64,000 nt of DNA, from the IMG/VR virus record IMGVR_UViG_3300009164_000056, positions 25,571-89,570 of that record; one strand, given 5' to 3'. Numbering within the stretch: position 1 is the stretch's first letter; each line of letters begins with the position of its first letter. The notes under the pieces are model-generated. The model worked only from the letters and a program-made list of their open reading frames with translations, ran no database searches and was not told the DNA's origin. Both the position numbers and the translations under genes were made by a program. Below are positions 26,463-41,600 of the stretch, piece after piece. The stretch is from a virus.

Positions 26463-29400
26463 ATGGCAACATACGTACCAGGAGTAGAAACATATTTACC
26501 AGACATTAAACCGTTTACACCAGACTATAAATTTTTGTCTGCTGTACTTGATATAAGACAGGATAAATATAACACTAATTGGAAGGCAACTAATGACCTT
26601 TACAATAAAATAGTCTATGCAGATTTGTCTAGAACAGATACCAAAGAACAAAGAGATCAATATATAAATCAATTAGCTCCATCTTTAGAGAAGATCTCAG
26701 GGATGGATTTATCATTGGCACAAAATGTAGATGCTGCTAAATCAGTATTTGCACCATTCTTTGAAGATGATTTAATAGTAAGTGATATTATGCATACCAC
26801 TAACTATAGAAAAGAAATGGATTATGCAAATAGACTTATTGATTCTCCTGATCAAAAGCAAAGAGAAAAGTATTCTCAAGATGGGGTAAAAGGTTTACAA
26901 TACCACATGGAGGACTTTATAAATGCTGCTCCTGATAAAGCAATGAAAATGGGGTTACCTAAATTTACTGAAGATGCTGATTTAATAGAATTATCACAAG
27001 AGGTTTTAGGTGCAATGAAACCACCTTTGAAAATGAAGGTAGATCATTATGGTGTAAATCCTGATGGTTCAGTAAATACTGATTGGATTATTACAGAACA
27101 AAATGGTAATTTAGTTACTGGTCCTGCATTACAATATATTCAGAAAGCTTTATTAGATGATCCAAGAGTTGTAAGACATTATCAAAATCAAGCGTTTGTA
27201 AGAGGTAGAGATTTTGCTGCAGAAGGTATGGCCAGCGGAATGTTTACTAGTAAAGAAGAAGGTCAAGCTGCTTGGGCATCTGAAACTATCAATAGAATAA
27301 ATAAACAAAATGAGTACTATGTAAAGAAAGACATTAAAGCTTTAGCGTTAGCTCAAGATGTGAATGTTAGATGGGATAACTATCAAGCTTCTAATGGTAT
27401 TGTTCCAGGTTCTGATGATGAAAAAGCAATGCTTGGACAACGTTCATCTTATGAAGCTACTAAAGCAGCTTTAGATGCAAAGTTAAATATTCAGAAAACA
27501 GCTAATGCACCCGTTAAAGATTTTGAAGGTACATTGAATAAAGCTTATAATCTTTTAATGCAGAATAACATATCTAAAGATATGCAAGCTGCTGCTCAAG
27601 CATATGGTGCTAGAGATATGGAGTATACAATGAAGGTTAATGACTATGCTAAACAAAGAAAAGATTTTGAATATGACTTAGCTAAAATTGAAAGACAACA
27701 TCAAAATGCAATTGAGTTAGCTAATGTTAAAGGTCAAATTGATTTTGATTTAGCTAAAGCAAAAGGAGAAATTCCAACTGAAAACCCTTTACTAAAGGCA
27801 TTATTAAATGGTGCACCTACTGTTGGTGGTGCTCAAAATTCAAATTATCCAGTTGGTCCTGATGGATTAGCAGATAAAAATACAAATATGTATTTAATGG
27901 CAAGCAAAGAGTATGGTGAATTAAGAACTCCAGTTAGAGAGAAACAACTTGATGCTGCTACTAGTGTATTAACATTTTTAAATCCTGCGGGAGAAATAGA
28001 TAATGCTGGTAAACCTACACAAAAATATACAGTAAAAGTAGAGGGTCAAAATTTTACAGGAACAATTGATCAAATAAAAAATAAGCTTGGTACTAAAAAT
28101 ACAGATGGTACTTTTAAGTATAGAACAGATATAGATGATTTATATCAACAACAATCTGCAATATTGAATGATCCAAAACAAATGGCTAAGTATCCTGGTA
28201 AAGCTAAGACAGATACTTATAAAAATTTGTATGCACAAATATATTCTGATCAAGGAATTAATAATCAAGTTCAAGTACTTGATCAAACAATTAATACTTT
28301 AACAACTAAGTATAAAAAAACACATGATGGAGTTGTAGAGTTAGTTAAAGGTGAAGATAGTAAGGTTAAAGAGTTAATGGAAAAAGGAGGGATGCCCGGT
28401 ATATTTGAAACAACAGCATCTGGTTTTAATCAAGAACTTTCTAAATCAGAATATATTGCTAAAGTAGCAAAATTAGCATCACAAGGAAAAGTAAAAAATA
28501 TAGATCTTCCAGGATGGGATACTGGTACAAGTAATAGTAATTATATGCATACTGTTACAAAAGGTACCGGTGAATATTATTCAACTAGAGATGGTGAAGG
28601 TGGTAGTATACAAAAAGAAAGACAGACAACTGTTACTGAATTAGATATGAGTGCTATTGAAGCTGAAGCAGGCAGGGTATATGATGCAATTAAAACAAAA
28701 AGTAATAGTGCTTTAACGGGGCATCTTGGTAATAAGTTTGAAACTGCAACTTATAAAGGTCTTTTATTTGGAAAAACAGGTGCTTCTGAAATAACTACAG
28801 CACCAGTTTATAGATCTGTTGTTGATCCTTTAGTTGCTTCCTCAGAAGGTCAAACTACCTTAGCTCAAATGGTAACGCAAAAGAATATGTTAGATTCACA
28901 AGGTGGTGGTTATTCAATAGTCCTTGGTAATTTATCAGATAAAAAAGATGCTAAATCTATAGGTAATGATGCATTGGCTGCTAAAGCTTACAATGCTTAT
29001 ATAGCTGATATGACAACATGGTTAGGTAATCCTAAACGTAGTAATGATGCAGGTAATTCTCCAAGAGCAACTATTACATATTCTGGTACATTGGGTGCTA
29101 CAGGAGACGGAAATAAAACCACAGCCGGATATACTATTGATGGATTTAATGAATGGCTATCTAGTAAAGTTAAAGGTTCAGTAACAGAATCAAGTGGTGC
29201 TGCAGGTGAATATGGTTTATTTAGCAAATCAGAAGTAGAACAATTACGTAATGGAATTAGTATGGTGTTTGATAAAGGACAAGATATTAATCCTAGATCT
29301 AGTAATAGACAATACTATTCTAAAACATTAGCGGCTGTTGAAGCTAGTCCTGACAAATATGTAGAATATAATTATGGTGGAGTAGATGGTATGACACCAA

Positions 29401-29654
29401 CTGGAACATATAGAATTGTTAAAACAGGAACAGATCAGTTTTATGCTACATATAAATATAATACTTATCAACCTAATGGAACATATACCACAAGTGATTG
29501 GCAACAAATTCCTATAGAAATGGGTTCTTTTAATGCAGCTCAATCAATTGATGCGCAAGTACAAAAAATGAAAGAAACATTTGAAATTAAAAGACAAATG
29601 AACTTAGATGATTATAATAAAAACTCTGCTGTTAACGGAAGAAAAAATAAATAA
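26463..29654 (+). CDS. Large internal virion (cargo) protein, helical
   Basis: 1063 residues. The N-terminus MATYVPGVETYLPDIKPFTP and the following 'DYKFLSAVLDIRQDKYNTNW', 'LSLAQNVDAAKSVFAPFFED' match a pattern recalled from crAss-like and other Bacteroidetes phage giant proteins. The middle is largely helical and Lys/Ala/Gln-rich (residues about 240-420), with a loosely structured C-terminal half rich in Gly, Thr and Tyr. One 'EKGGMPG' glycine pair is present. No catalytic motif is seen. It precedes the giant RNAP-like gene by 37 bases. Inferred role: cargo protein co-packaged with the polymerase. Confidence 0.75.
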   Translation: MATYVPGVETYLPDIKPFTPDYKFLSAVLDIRQDKYNTNWKATNDLYNKIVYADLSRTDTKEQRDQYINQLAPSLEKISGMDLSLAQNVDAAKSVFAPFFEDDLIVSDIMHTTNYRKEMDYANRLIDSPDQKQREKYSQDGVKGLQYHMEDFINAAPDKAMKMGLPKFTEDADLIELSQEVLGAMKPPLKMKVDHYGVNPDGSVNTDWIITEQNGNLVTGPALQYIQKALLDDPRVVRHYQNQAFVRGRDFAAEGMASGMFTSKEEGQAAWASETINRINKQNEYYVKKDIKALALAQDVNVRWDNYQASNGIVPGSDDEKAMLGQRSSYEATKAALDAKLNIQKTANAPVKDFEGTLNKAYNLLMQNNISKDMQAAAQAYGARDMEYTMKVNDYAKQRKDFEYDLAKIERQHQNAIELANVKGQIDFDLAKAKGEIPTENPLLKALLNGAPTVGGAQNSNYPVGPDGLADKNTNMYLMASKEYGELRTPVREKQLDAATSVLTFLNPAGEIDNAGKPTQKYTVKVEGQNFTGTIDQIKNKLGTKNTDGTFKYRTDIDDLYQQQSAILNDPKQMAKYPGKAKTDTYKNLYAQIYSDQGINNQVQVLDQTINTLTTKYKKTHDGVVELVKGEDSKVKELMEKGGMPGIFETTASGFNQELSKSEYIAKVAKLASQGKVKNIDLPGWDTGTSNSNYMHTVTKGTGEYYSTRDGEGGSIQKERQTTVTELDMSAIEAEAGRVYDAIKTKSNSALTGHLGNKFETATYKGLLFGKTGASEITTAPVYRSVVDPLVASSEGQTTLAQMVTQKNMLDSQGGGYSIVLGNLSDKKDAKSIGNDALAAKAYNAYIADMTTWLGNPKRSNDAGNSPRATITYSGTLGATGDGNKTTAGYTIDGFNEWLSSKVKGSVTESSGAAGEYGLFSKSEVEQLRNGISMVFDKGQDINPRSSNRQYYSKTLAAVEASPDKYVEYNYGGVDGMTPTGTYRIVKTGTDQFYATYKYNTYQPNGTYTTSDWQQIPIEMGSFNAAQSIDAQVQKMKETFEIKRQMNLDDYNKNSAVNGRKNK

Positions 29655-29691
29655 TCACTACATTTACAAAAAATAATTCAGGTACTAATAC

Positions 29692-32600
29692 ATGGAAAAT
29701 CAAGTTGAAAATAACAGTTTAGATCAAACAATTTTGAATAATCAGGTTACAGAAAATGTTATCCCAAAAGATAATTCATTTCAACCTGTAATGGATATGT
29801 TTGATAGTGAAGAAAATAATGCTCTTATGAGCAGAATGGATTTAGCCCAATTACAACAACTTGATGCATTAAAACCATTAATTGATAGTACCGGAATTAG
29901 AGCTAATGGAAATGCTGCTGCAAGAAGACCTACATTATCTTCTAATACCTTTGATCCTGTTCTTCAACAAAATCCTCCTAACTTAAATGAGCCAGGTGGA
30001 TTTGAAAGAATGATGGAACAAAATGTAAAAACTGGTTTTCAACAACAACAAAAAAGTATTAAACCAGGAACTGGTGTAGCTGCACCTGCTTTTACAGGAA
30101 TGGTTCAAAGTAATTTCATGCGTTATTATGAGCATCCTGAATTTCAAAAATTAGGATGGAAACCATTTGCAGATAATGAAGCATACTATAATGCTAACTC
30201 AACCATCTATGATGATATGAGTAGAATGTGGGGTCAGTTTGGTAGTTTAGCAGGAACAGGATTTATGGGTGGTTATAGATCTATAGGATCTATGTTTACT
30301 GGTGAGTCAATGGTAACAGATTTAAAATCTGCAAATGAGTTTGAGGATGCAATGGCAATTGGTAACTCAAGTAGAGGTGGTGCATTAGCTTGGACTAATA
30401 ACTTATTATTAAATTCAGCATATACTGTTGGTATTATAGGTTCTATTGCTGCAGAAGAGTTAGCATTAGCTGCTTTAGAAGTAGGAACATTTGGTGGTGC
30501 AACTCCCCTAGTAGCTGCAAGAACTACAGCCAATGCAGCAAGATTAGCAAGAGCTGTTGGTCAAGCTACTACTGTTGGTAGATTATATAGTGCTGGTAGA
30601 GGAATGATGACTACATTAAAAGGTCTTGATGCAGCAAAAGATTTTTGGTCTGTTGCTAGAGCTGGTGGTAAAATGACAGCCGGATTATTTGCACCTGAAA
30701 CATTAGCTGCTGTCAAAAGATTAAAGACTACAGAAGTAGTTGCACAAAACTTAACTAATATGGCTAAAGCATCTGAGTATGCTGGTTCATTTTATAGAGA
30801 TGTAAGAGCTTTAAATTTAGCATTATCAGAAAGTAAACTTGAAGGAGGTATGGTCTATAATCAATTGATTAAAGACGGTATGGATATTAAGTTTGCTGAA
30901 AATAATGGAGGTCCTGTTACTACAGAACAAGTTGCAGACATTCAGAATAATGCACACAAAGCTGCATTTGCAACTACAATGACAAACATGCCTGTGATAT
31001 ACTTGACTAATAAATTAGTTTTGGGTAATTCATTAGGCGGTTTTAATAAATCATTAGGTAGAGTATTTAATGAACAAGCAAAAGGTATTGGTAGCAGAAT
31101 TATTAAAACTGCACAGACTGTTGGTAAAGATGGTGTAAAATCACTATCTCCATTTAAAGATGCTGGTACAGGACTTAAAGGATTAATTACAACAATTGGT
31201 AATGCAGGAGTTAAAGGTAACCTGACAAAATTAGGTCAAGGATCATTAAGATATTTTGCTGCAAATTTAGGAGAAGGTGTACAAGAACTTTCCCAAGAAG
31301 CTATTTCTGCTGGTACTAAAAATTATTATACTTCTTTATTAAAGGATCCAATGAATGGAGGACCTGAATTGTTTAATGCTTCAGTCAAAGCTGGAATAGG
31401 AGAACAATTTTCAGCTCAAGGTTTTGATGTGTTTATGTCAGGATTTTTAATGGGTGGTGTAGTTTCTGGACCACAAAAATTATTTTTTCAAGGTGTACCT
31501 GCTTTATATCAAAGAGTTGCAAATCCAGAAAAGTATGCTGAGTATAAACAAAACAAAGAAGACTATATTAAATCTGTAGTTGATACTTATAATGCTGTTT
31601 GGAATACACAAGCAGAAGATCCAAATGCAATGTTTGATCCTAAGAAATATAATTTCTTACAACAAAAAGCAGCAGCAACTGGTAAAACACTAGCATCTAT
31701 TGCTAATGATCAATTTGATTTTATTGATGAAACAGATTTTGCTAAGTTTCAACAGATTCATACTGTATTAAGTACAGGTGGTGCTGCTTTATTTCAAGAT
31801 CAATTAGTTGATTATATGAAAATGTCTGATGAAGATTTAGCTACAGCTTTTCCTTCAAGCAAAAAAGATATTAAAAATGGAAAGATTAGAGAACGTCTTC
31901 AAAGTATGGTTAATCAAATTGACAAAACTGAAGATGTATATCAACAATCTAAAGATAGAAATCCAAATCCATTTATGCCTGAAGCTTATGAAAGAGGTTC
32001 AAGACAATGGACAGAAGAAACAATAAAGAAAGTTGCATTTGAACATGCAAGATATCTTTATATGTTTACTCAAGATGGATTTACTAGAGCATTGGAAAGA
32101 TCAAATAGTATATATCAAAGTTTAACATCTGATCCATTGTTTGATAAAATGGCAGCAAGTGATTTAACTGTATTGTTAGATCAAGATTCTATTGATAAAG
32201 AAATACAAATGTTAACTGAAGAAGCTATTGTTTTATCAGGAGACAAAATTAATGAAAGCAAAGTAAAACAAAAGACAGAAAGAATAGAAAGACTATCTGC
32301 ATTTAAAAATGTATTACTAGAAAATCAAACTAAAGATGGTTCTTTTGATAAAAGAAAAATGGGCCTACTTAGAAATGAATTTGAAAAGTATGTTAAACAC
32401 ATGGCTAATCAATCTGGTACATTTGTAAATAAAGAAAATATTGATGCTGCATTAAAACAAATTATAGATTATACTGCATTAAAAGGTAGAGCCAAGGTAT
32501 ATGATAAAACAATTGAGTATTTGAATGATCCTCAAAAGTTTGATCTAGTATTTGAAAGAACTGCTGAAGTATTGAAAGAACAATATAAAAACAGAAAATC

Positions 32601-35600
32601 AATATTTGAACAACAAGTACGTGATTACGTTGGTGTAATTGAAAGAAATGAATTAGCTAATCAAATTGCTAAATTAGGATTTATTCCTAATAATACAGAA
32701 ATGAAAATGTTTTTAGAAACTGGAGACAGTAGATACTTAAAAACATTTTACAATCAAAAAGGAGAACAACTATCTGCTTATGATAAACAAGATCTAGAAG
32801 ATATACAAGCATTGTTAAATGACTATGAAGAAACTAGACCTGATAAAAAAGTAGAAGAAGTTAAAGATGAAGAAGAAGTAGCAGAAGAAGCAAGAACTGA
32901 AGTAGATGATATATTAGATGGTATAAACATTGAAGTTTCAGTTAAAGATTCAGTTGTATTAGATAATACAATGAAAAAAGCTTATGCTAAATATGCAGCT
33001 AAACAAACGGCAGCTGGTAAAAAACCAATCACTTTAGATAAATGGATCAACAGTGAAGATGGTAAAAATCATAGAGCGGCATTTATTGCTGTTAAGAAAA
33101 TTTGGATTGATAATGACACATTGATAAATCCAAATAATCCACTCACTGAAGCAGAAATCCAAAGTGAATCTAAGTTAATACCATGGTTACAAAGTCAAGA
33201 AGGTAAAACAAATGACTTAGTACAGAATGTTGTTAATGCATTAGGGTTAACTATTGATGATGTTACTGGTCAAACAGAGTTGTTACCTGCAGAAGGTGAA
33301 GCTGTTGAAGGTAATAAAAATATAACAATAGTTAAGAAAGGTAATACTGTTTCATTAATTGAATTAAAGACTGTTGACTCACAAGGTAACATAAGTACTT
33401 CATATCAATTAGTAGATCAATTTAAACAACCATTAGAGGAAGAACTATTAAATAGATTTAATGTTCCTTCATTTGGTATTTTTGTTGAGGGAGATAAAGT
33501 TAAAGCATTGTCTATGCAAAAAGCTATTGATGATGCAGCACCAGATACTACGTCATTTATTTTTGATGATGTAGAATTAAACTATGGTCAACTTGTTTAT
33601 GATCAAACAGGTAAAGAATTTATTGTAGTAAGTCAACCAAAACAAGTTGGTACTGAACGTAAATTATTAGTTGTACCCTCTGATGAAATTAGTCCTTCAA
33701 TAGAAGAGACTAAGAAAGCTACCTTTAGTGTTAAGCCGGGTGAGTTTAAAGCATCATTTAATGTGCAAGCTTTAGATCTTAAAGTACTACCACAAAGCGT
33801 TAGTAGGTTAAATATTAATGAACCTATTCAACCTTATGCATATAGAAATAAAGATGCTGCTACTAATCAATGGTTAGAAACTCCTGAACAAGCAACAGCA
33901 AGATATAACTTAGTTATGTCTATGTTGTCTTCTGAAGAATTAAATGAATTAGAATTAATTGTTACATTAGATCCTGAAGGAGGATTAAATAATGGTAATT
34001 TAATTATCCCTGGTTTTAAAGAAGCAAACCCCTATATCCAAACAATAAGAGCAAACTATTCTGTTGGAATTAGAACTTCTAATCCTAATGTGCAGGCTAA
34101 GATTGATGCTGCTATTGAAAAGAACGGTTTAAATAAAAGCAATTCACCAAATGGTGTTTTTGGTTTTATGCAAAATGCAAATTTTGTAATAACTAATTCT
34201 CAAGGTACTGTAATTAATCCTGCTACTATGACAGCGGATGAATACAAAAATATAGTATACACACCAGAAGGAATGGATGTAAATCTTGAAGAAGATTTAA
34301 AACGTGCTCAAAATAATTTTGCATTAAATAATTTATTAAGTTCTATGTTACCTGAGTTAGTAGCAAATAATCCTGATGGAGTTATTGCACTTTCTAAATT
34401 ACCAAACGGTTTATCATTCATCTCTAAACCAGGAGTAACAATGTATGATAAGTCTCCAAAACCATTAGGAGATTTACAATATAGTACTGCTGATGAAGAA
34501 GGTAATTATTTGATTTATCAATTAGAAAATAATAAAGGAGGAGCAAGAACTAAAGTTGCTATATCTAATCTTGAAGGAGAAGAAAGAAGACAACTAATAG
34601 ATAGAGTTGAAGAAAGCTTAACTAAACAAGGATTGTTAGATAGCATTACAAGTTTAACTGATGCTTATGTTGCTGCAGTATTATTACCTGATGGATCATA
34701 TGCTTTAGTAAATCTAAAAGCTAAGTCTATTGATTTGAATGCTAAATTTCTTGAATTAATAAATAGATCTGAAACAACTCTATCTGATAATCCTGAAGCT
34801 AATGCTGAAAAATTTGATAAAAGATTTAACGTTGACTATAACAAAGCATTAAGAAGTGAATTATTTATTAGTGCTAAACCTGGCTATAGACTTTCATTAC
34901 AAGTAAGTCCTTGGGGTAAGATTGAATTAGAAATTTCAGATTCTAATAATAAACAAATAGGTATAGTTAGATTAAATAAATCTGAGATTTCAAATAAAGA
35001 TCTATCAGTTGATGATAAACTTAACTTACTATTAGATAAATTTAATGCGTTACCAGCTGTTGTTGCTGCTGATGTAAATCTTACAGCTGCAAACTTTAGA
35101 GCTTCATACTCTAGAGAAGCGGGTGTTCAAGAAATACTTGATAAGACAACAACACAAGTTGCACCACAAGTAGTATCTAATAATGCAATTCAATTATCTG
35201 CAGATTCTTCAGCTATTCAAGCTGCTAAAAATATTCCTATAGTTCAACGAACTGCTTTTGTTTCAACAGAAGAAATTCCTGTAGGAATTGATGAAATAGT
35301 TTTAGATTTAGATACAGCTGGTAAAAGACTTGATATAGAAAAAAGAAGAAAAGCAGAACTGGATGAATTAAAAAGAAAAAGACAGTTTGATAAAAAGAAT
35401 ACAGATCCTATTAATGCTAGGTATGATGCTGAGTTAGCTGCTTTAGATAGTAGTAAGGAAGTAGTAATAACTTCAGAAGAAAAAGCAGACGCAGTTAATA
35501 CAGATAATATTAATCCTGAAGATATTAATGTAGATGATATTAATGCATTAAGAAATGGTGTTAGATTAAACAAATTAGAAGGTGTTAAGCAACAATTAGA

Positions 35601-38600
35601 AACTCTTAAAGCAAAACTTACCGAAGGGTTAGTTGGAGCAGCTAAAATTAAGGCTGTTAAAGAAAGCAAAGAGTATCAAGATCTTTTAGCTGAAAGAAAA
35701 AAATTAGAAAGTGAAGCTAATAAAATAGTTTCTATTGAAGATGCTGTTGCAGATGCTGAAGACATTAATGTATTTACAGAATGGGCTTCACAAAATCTTC
35801 CAAGTTTTATAACAATAGAAGATATTAAAACATTAGGTGATAACCTTAAAGCTGGAGGTGTACGTGTTGGTGCATTTGTTTTAGGTCTTAATGATATTGG
35901 TGGAGGATTAACTGTTAATGGAACTTTATTTACTGGAGCTAAATCTCCATTTAAATATCATGAAGCATTTCACGGTGTATTCAGAATGTTATTAACTGAT
36001 GCAGAAATTAAAAAATATTTAGCAATTGCTAGAAAAGAAGTAAGAGCAAAACTAAGAGCAGAAGGTAAAAACTTTGAGGCTGAATTAGAAAGATTCAGAA
36101 ATTCAGCTAATACTTATTCTGATATGAGCCGTGAAAGATTAGAACAAGAATACTATGAAGAATACTTAGCTGATGAATTTGAAAAATTTAAAGCAAATGC
36201 AAAATCAACTCAAACAGATTCTTCTGTTAAGTCTTTATTCACTAGAATTATGGAGTGGATTAAATCTGTATTCAGCTCCTTTACTAAGAATCAATTACTT
36301 ACTTTATATGAAAACATTGATGCGGGTAAGTTTAAAAATGCGGGAGTAAGTCAAAATCAATTTGTTACCAGCATGATGACTGGTATAGCATTAGAAGCTA
36401 ATGCATTATTACCATATGATACAGAACAGAATGCCAACAATAAAGTTGGATACTACTTCTTAGATAGTGCTATTGCTGAACCTTTGGTTTCAAGTATAGC
36501 TGCTATGTACATACAAGAAGTTCAAAAAGTAAGAGACCCAAATGTTAAACGCGGGGACATACTTGAGAATGTTATGAATGATTTTGCTGCTTTATATGAT
36601 GAAGAAACTGAAGCAAATCAAAAACTTTCTGATGAACAAAAGAAATTTTTACCTCAGATTAGTGAAGTGTTTTATAATTTTTCTGATGAGTTAAAATCTG
36701 AAGTATACAAAGTATTAAACATTATAACTAAACAAACTCAAGAAGAAGAATATAATAATGAGTATTTTGAAGAAGAGGTTGGTTTAAGAAATGTAGAACA
36801 GTACAGTATGGATGCTTCTATGATTGGTGGTTTTGGTTCTTTATCTGAAGGATTGAGAAGTTACTTAGCTACAACAACTATAGAAGAAACAGATTACTTT
36901 GGTAACAAAGAATTAAAGCCAGGAGTAAAACTAATTGTTCCTATCAACTTTACATCTGCTTATAATGGATTATTAAAAGCTGTTAAAAATATTGATGATT
37001 CTAAGAAGATGTTACAAAACATGTACTTCTTTGGGTTAGATAATCCTCAGACTGGTGCCGTTGTAACAAGATTATTACAAGACTTTGGTATATCTGTAGA
37101 AACATTGTTAGAGGCAGGTCCATTACCTACTGAGATTAAAAATGCTGCTTTATTTACATCTGTTGTAAAAGGATTTACAACATTTAGAGTAGATTACTTA
37201 TTTGTACAAAGAGATAATGCCGGTGCAGTATTAATTTATTCTGCAGCACAAAGAGATGATATTAATTCACAATTAGAATCATGGTCTCAAGCTTGGGGTC
37301 AAGCTGAAAAGAAAATTAAATCTGATGTAAAAGTTAAAAATGAAACTGTTAGAACATTAGAAGATTTTGCAAGTTATTTAAAACCTAGTGATACAAAACT
37401 TACTGGTCCAAAATTATCTGAGTTATCTTCTAAGTATTCACAAGATATCTTTAGACTTACAGGTATTAAACTAAGCAAGCAGTTTATTGCATTTAGTATT
37501 GCATCATCAAGAAACAATCCTACAGTTGCACAGGCAGCATTAGTAAATGCTAATTCTGAGCAAACACCAATAAGCTATAGTGATATTCTTGAAATGAATA
37601 AATTAATTCAACAGGGTAATGACATCTTTAGTGAAGGAGAAACAGGAGCTAGTTCTAGACTTAGAACATTAGCAATTCAAAATGCACCATTTGATGAAAC
37701 AATTGGAGCATCTGTATTTAAAAATCCTGAAGGCAACTTAGTATATGCACATCAATTGCCTACATTCCATTTAAAAAGAATACAAGAGTTAAATGATGTT
37801 GCAGAATTAGAACGTCTTAAAGGATCTGATCCTTACTTGACTAATAACTTCTTATTGAATAGTGATGCCTTTATACAAATGTCTGCAGAAAATAGACAAA
37901 GAGTTTTAAGAATTGCTGGAAGTAGTGTTGGTAAAATTAACAGTACTGAAGAAGAGCTTAATGATAAAATCTCAGGTGTATCTAATAAATCATCTTATGG
38001 TAATTATACACCACAAGAATTTGCATTAAGTATACTTAATACATACACTGCATTATTAAATACTAAAAGTAATAAAGTAGATACAGTTGAATACTTTGAT
38101 GATGTATTAAATAAAAATGTAAAAGCTGCATTAGCTCCAATTCTTATTAGAGTTTTAGAAGCATCTAATACTGGGGATTTAATGTATCTACCTGTAGTTA
38201 AAGCTGTTAGGTTTGAAAAAGCAGGTGCTGGTAAAGTTGTATTAACAGATGAAATAATAAATGCATTTGTAAATAGAATTGAAAGTGAATATGATAGAAT
38301 TAGACGAGAGTCAAATCCAGAAACTAAAACTGAAGAAACTCAACTTGGTTACAATACTGAAGATGGTAGAGCATTTCAATTAATAAATTCAGGTCTATTA
38401 CTTACTCCAGAATTAAAAGTTTCTTTGGAAGAAATTGCAAAACGTGAAGATGCACCTTCATTGAAAGAAGCTTTAAAAGAATTAAATGTAACTGATAAGA
38501 CTTTTAGGTCTGTTGTTAATACACAATTGGAAAGTCAATACACCAAATTCTCTGAAGGTTTAGCTGAATTACAAATTGAAGATCAATTAGGTAAAAGTAT

Positions 38601-41600
38601 AACAGAAGGTTTAGCAGCAACAACAAAAGCTAATCAAAATTTAATTGAGTCAGCTGAATTACTTAATCTTACTTATGATAAAGAATATAACTTAAAACAA
38701 ATATTCTTTAATGACTGGATCAATACAACGTCTATAAATGATGTTCTTTTAGGTGACCAAGCTGTTACATTAAAAGATGGAGTTGATGCTGTTAAAAGAG
38801 CCAAGATGCAGAATGCAGCATACTATAGTGCTTATACTTCTATATCTGCAAAAGATTTAGGTGTAATGCATACAGTTGATGATATTAGTTTAGTTTCTTT
38901 AGAAGAACCAGTGGGTGTTTCTACTTTAACAGGAAAAAATATTGATAGATCAGATGCTCAAATGTGGATGACCACAAAAGCATTTAGATATATGTGGTTT
39001 GGGTTTGGTAAACTTACTCCTGCTCAGGCAAAACTTATTGATAAAATTGAAGCTGGTGAAGATATATCTTCTGAAGAGTTGTTTGGTCAAGATGGTTATG
39101 TTGATATGGGAAGTATGCTTAACTCTAAAAAGTTAGTATATGGTGATGGTAAAACATTCATCAAGATGTCTGCTTTTGTATTGACACCACAACTTACATC
39201 TAATAAAGTAGTAGATGAAAATGGAAATGTAACTTTTGTACCTAAAGAAACTAAAGTTGACTTACACAATTTAAGAGTTAAGCTTGAAGCTATTGAGAAA
39301 ACTAAAGATACAATCAGTATAGCTGCACCATTAAGTGCACTTAAAATGTTAAAGCAACGTGTAAATCCACTAAGTGATTTGGGTAATACTAATTCATTTA
39401 CAAATGGACACACTACATTGAGTGCAAAATACATGGGTCTTCAAGTATTAACACCATCAAATAAGACAGAAGTTATTGATCCAACACAAGTAAAGAACAT
39501 TGTTACTTCTGAACAAAAAGATAGCGTATATGTAGAAGCTTTAGGAATGACAGTTGGTCAAATTAGAACTGCATACAATCTTGCTACCTCAGCTAAAGTT
39601 GAGTTGAAGTTTAAAAACAAAAGGAATTTAATTTTTAGTTTTGAAAAAGGAATGCAAGAACTTGCAATCTCAAAACAAAACAATAAAATAACTCCTAACT
39701 TAACAGCATTCTTAAGATATGCTACTGAGGGTCTTAAAGCATCTCAAGCAAGTAGTAACTTACTAGAGTTCTTCTCAACTCAAGATGGTGAGCAAAAATA
39801 TGATTTAAATAATCCTATTACTTTAAATAAATTTGAGCAATTGTTCTTAAGTTATTTAAGTAAAGGAGCACTTGCAGAAAAGGCACCCGGTCATGCTGTA
39901 GCTTTAGTATCTGACTTTGGTACCAAAGTTTATAGAAGAGTATTTAGTGTAGATGAGAATGGTGTACCAGATAGATCTGAAATAATTAGAGAGAACGTTT
40001 GGAATAGTTTAGCTAATAAACCTCAGCTAGGTGAATATGATACATTATCTATTACACTTAAAGATAACAAAAACGGTGTTGTTATACTTGACCGTTTAAG
40101 ATCTGGTGTTAAAGAATATGATAAAGATGGTAAGTTTACAGGTGAAAGATATACTGAGATGCTTATGCCGGCTCACTTTAAATCTGTAATGGACTTAGTT
40201 GAGAATACTAATTCAGCATTCCCGGATGTATTATCAAAAATGTTTGCTGTACGTATTCCATCTCAGGATAATCACTCAACAATAAATGTTAAACATGTTG
40301 ACTTCTTACCTGGATTTTATGGTTCTTCTGCAATGTTTGCTCAAGAACTTATTGAGATATCAGGAGCGGATTTTGATATTGATAAAGTTTATATGCAGAT
40401 TAAAGAGTTCTATGAAGACAAAGGACAGTTTTATGAGTATGGTAAACAAACTACAGACAATGGTAAATACACAGATTACTTAAGATATGTATCTGAAAAA
40501 GTAAATCAACCAGGAACAACATATGCTGAAGCATTAGATCTATATAGAAATAATCTTCAAGCATCAAGTATTGCAAATTCTGTAACAGATATTGAACAAG
40601 AAATAGCTTCAGATGCAGGACTATCAGAAAATGGTATAAAAGCTTTACAAATTTTAGGACTACCTATTACAAAAGATCAGTACTTAGAATACAAAAAGAA
40701 TTTCCGTGAGCCATATGAAGCTCCAATGAACAATGCTATTTTAGATTACAAGTATGCATTAATGGGTAATACTGGTGTAACAGAAACAACTAATGAAAAT
40801 GAGACACCTATTTCATATACATCTGCTAGTTTACAGATATTAACTGATTCATTAAAGGAATTAGAAGAAGTATTACCAGGGTTACTTGAACGTTCAAGAG
40901 AAGATAACATTGATATTAATAATATCATTGGTAAGATCAAAGCATTTACAAATAACAAAGGTGCTGCTATTGGTGCAATTGTATTACCTAACGTATACTT
41001 AAGTTTATTGACTGAGTATGGTATTACAATAAATGATAAAGGGCCCAAGATTAGTGTTAATGGAATTACTTATGATGACTTTGGGGTAACTAGAGAACAA
41101 CTAGCAAATGGTTTAGAAGGATTACGTAAACAAGATATTATCTCAGCATTGATTACAATGGCTACTGATAATGCTAAAGAACGTCTTGTAGCTAAACTTG
41201 GTTTAAATAAACATGCTCTTGGAGTTGTTGCCAACTTAACTGCTTTAGGTGTTCCTATTAAAACATCTTTATTGTTGATTAACAATCCAATGATACAAGA
41301 TATTTATTCTCAAGCATTAAACAAAAAAGATAAATTAGATCCTGGAGTTAATAGTATTCTGAATAGTATATTGGCAGATTTAACTGAAAAAAGAAAGGCA
41401 GTTAAATTGGGGGATGCTAAATCTATAGAAGCTATTAAAGTTAATGACAATCTTTTAATAGATGCATTTAATAATCCTGAAGAAGTAACTAATAATGAAA
41501 AGATTGCAATATTAAATTTATTTTCAAACGCTGTACAAGTTAAAGACTTTACAAGTAATATGTCTGCTGTAGCCGGTTTAACAAATGGTTTAGGTAAAGA

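Noticed and set aside
35244-35669. 141-codon minus-strand ORF inside the giant gene, and other antisense ORFs (210-536, 39096-39434, 41310-41690).
   Set aside because: They lie wholly inside strongly supported plus-strand genes, have Leu/Ser-rich shadow composition and no own leader.
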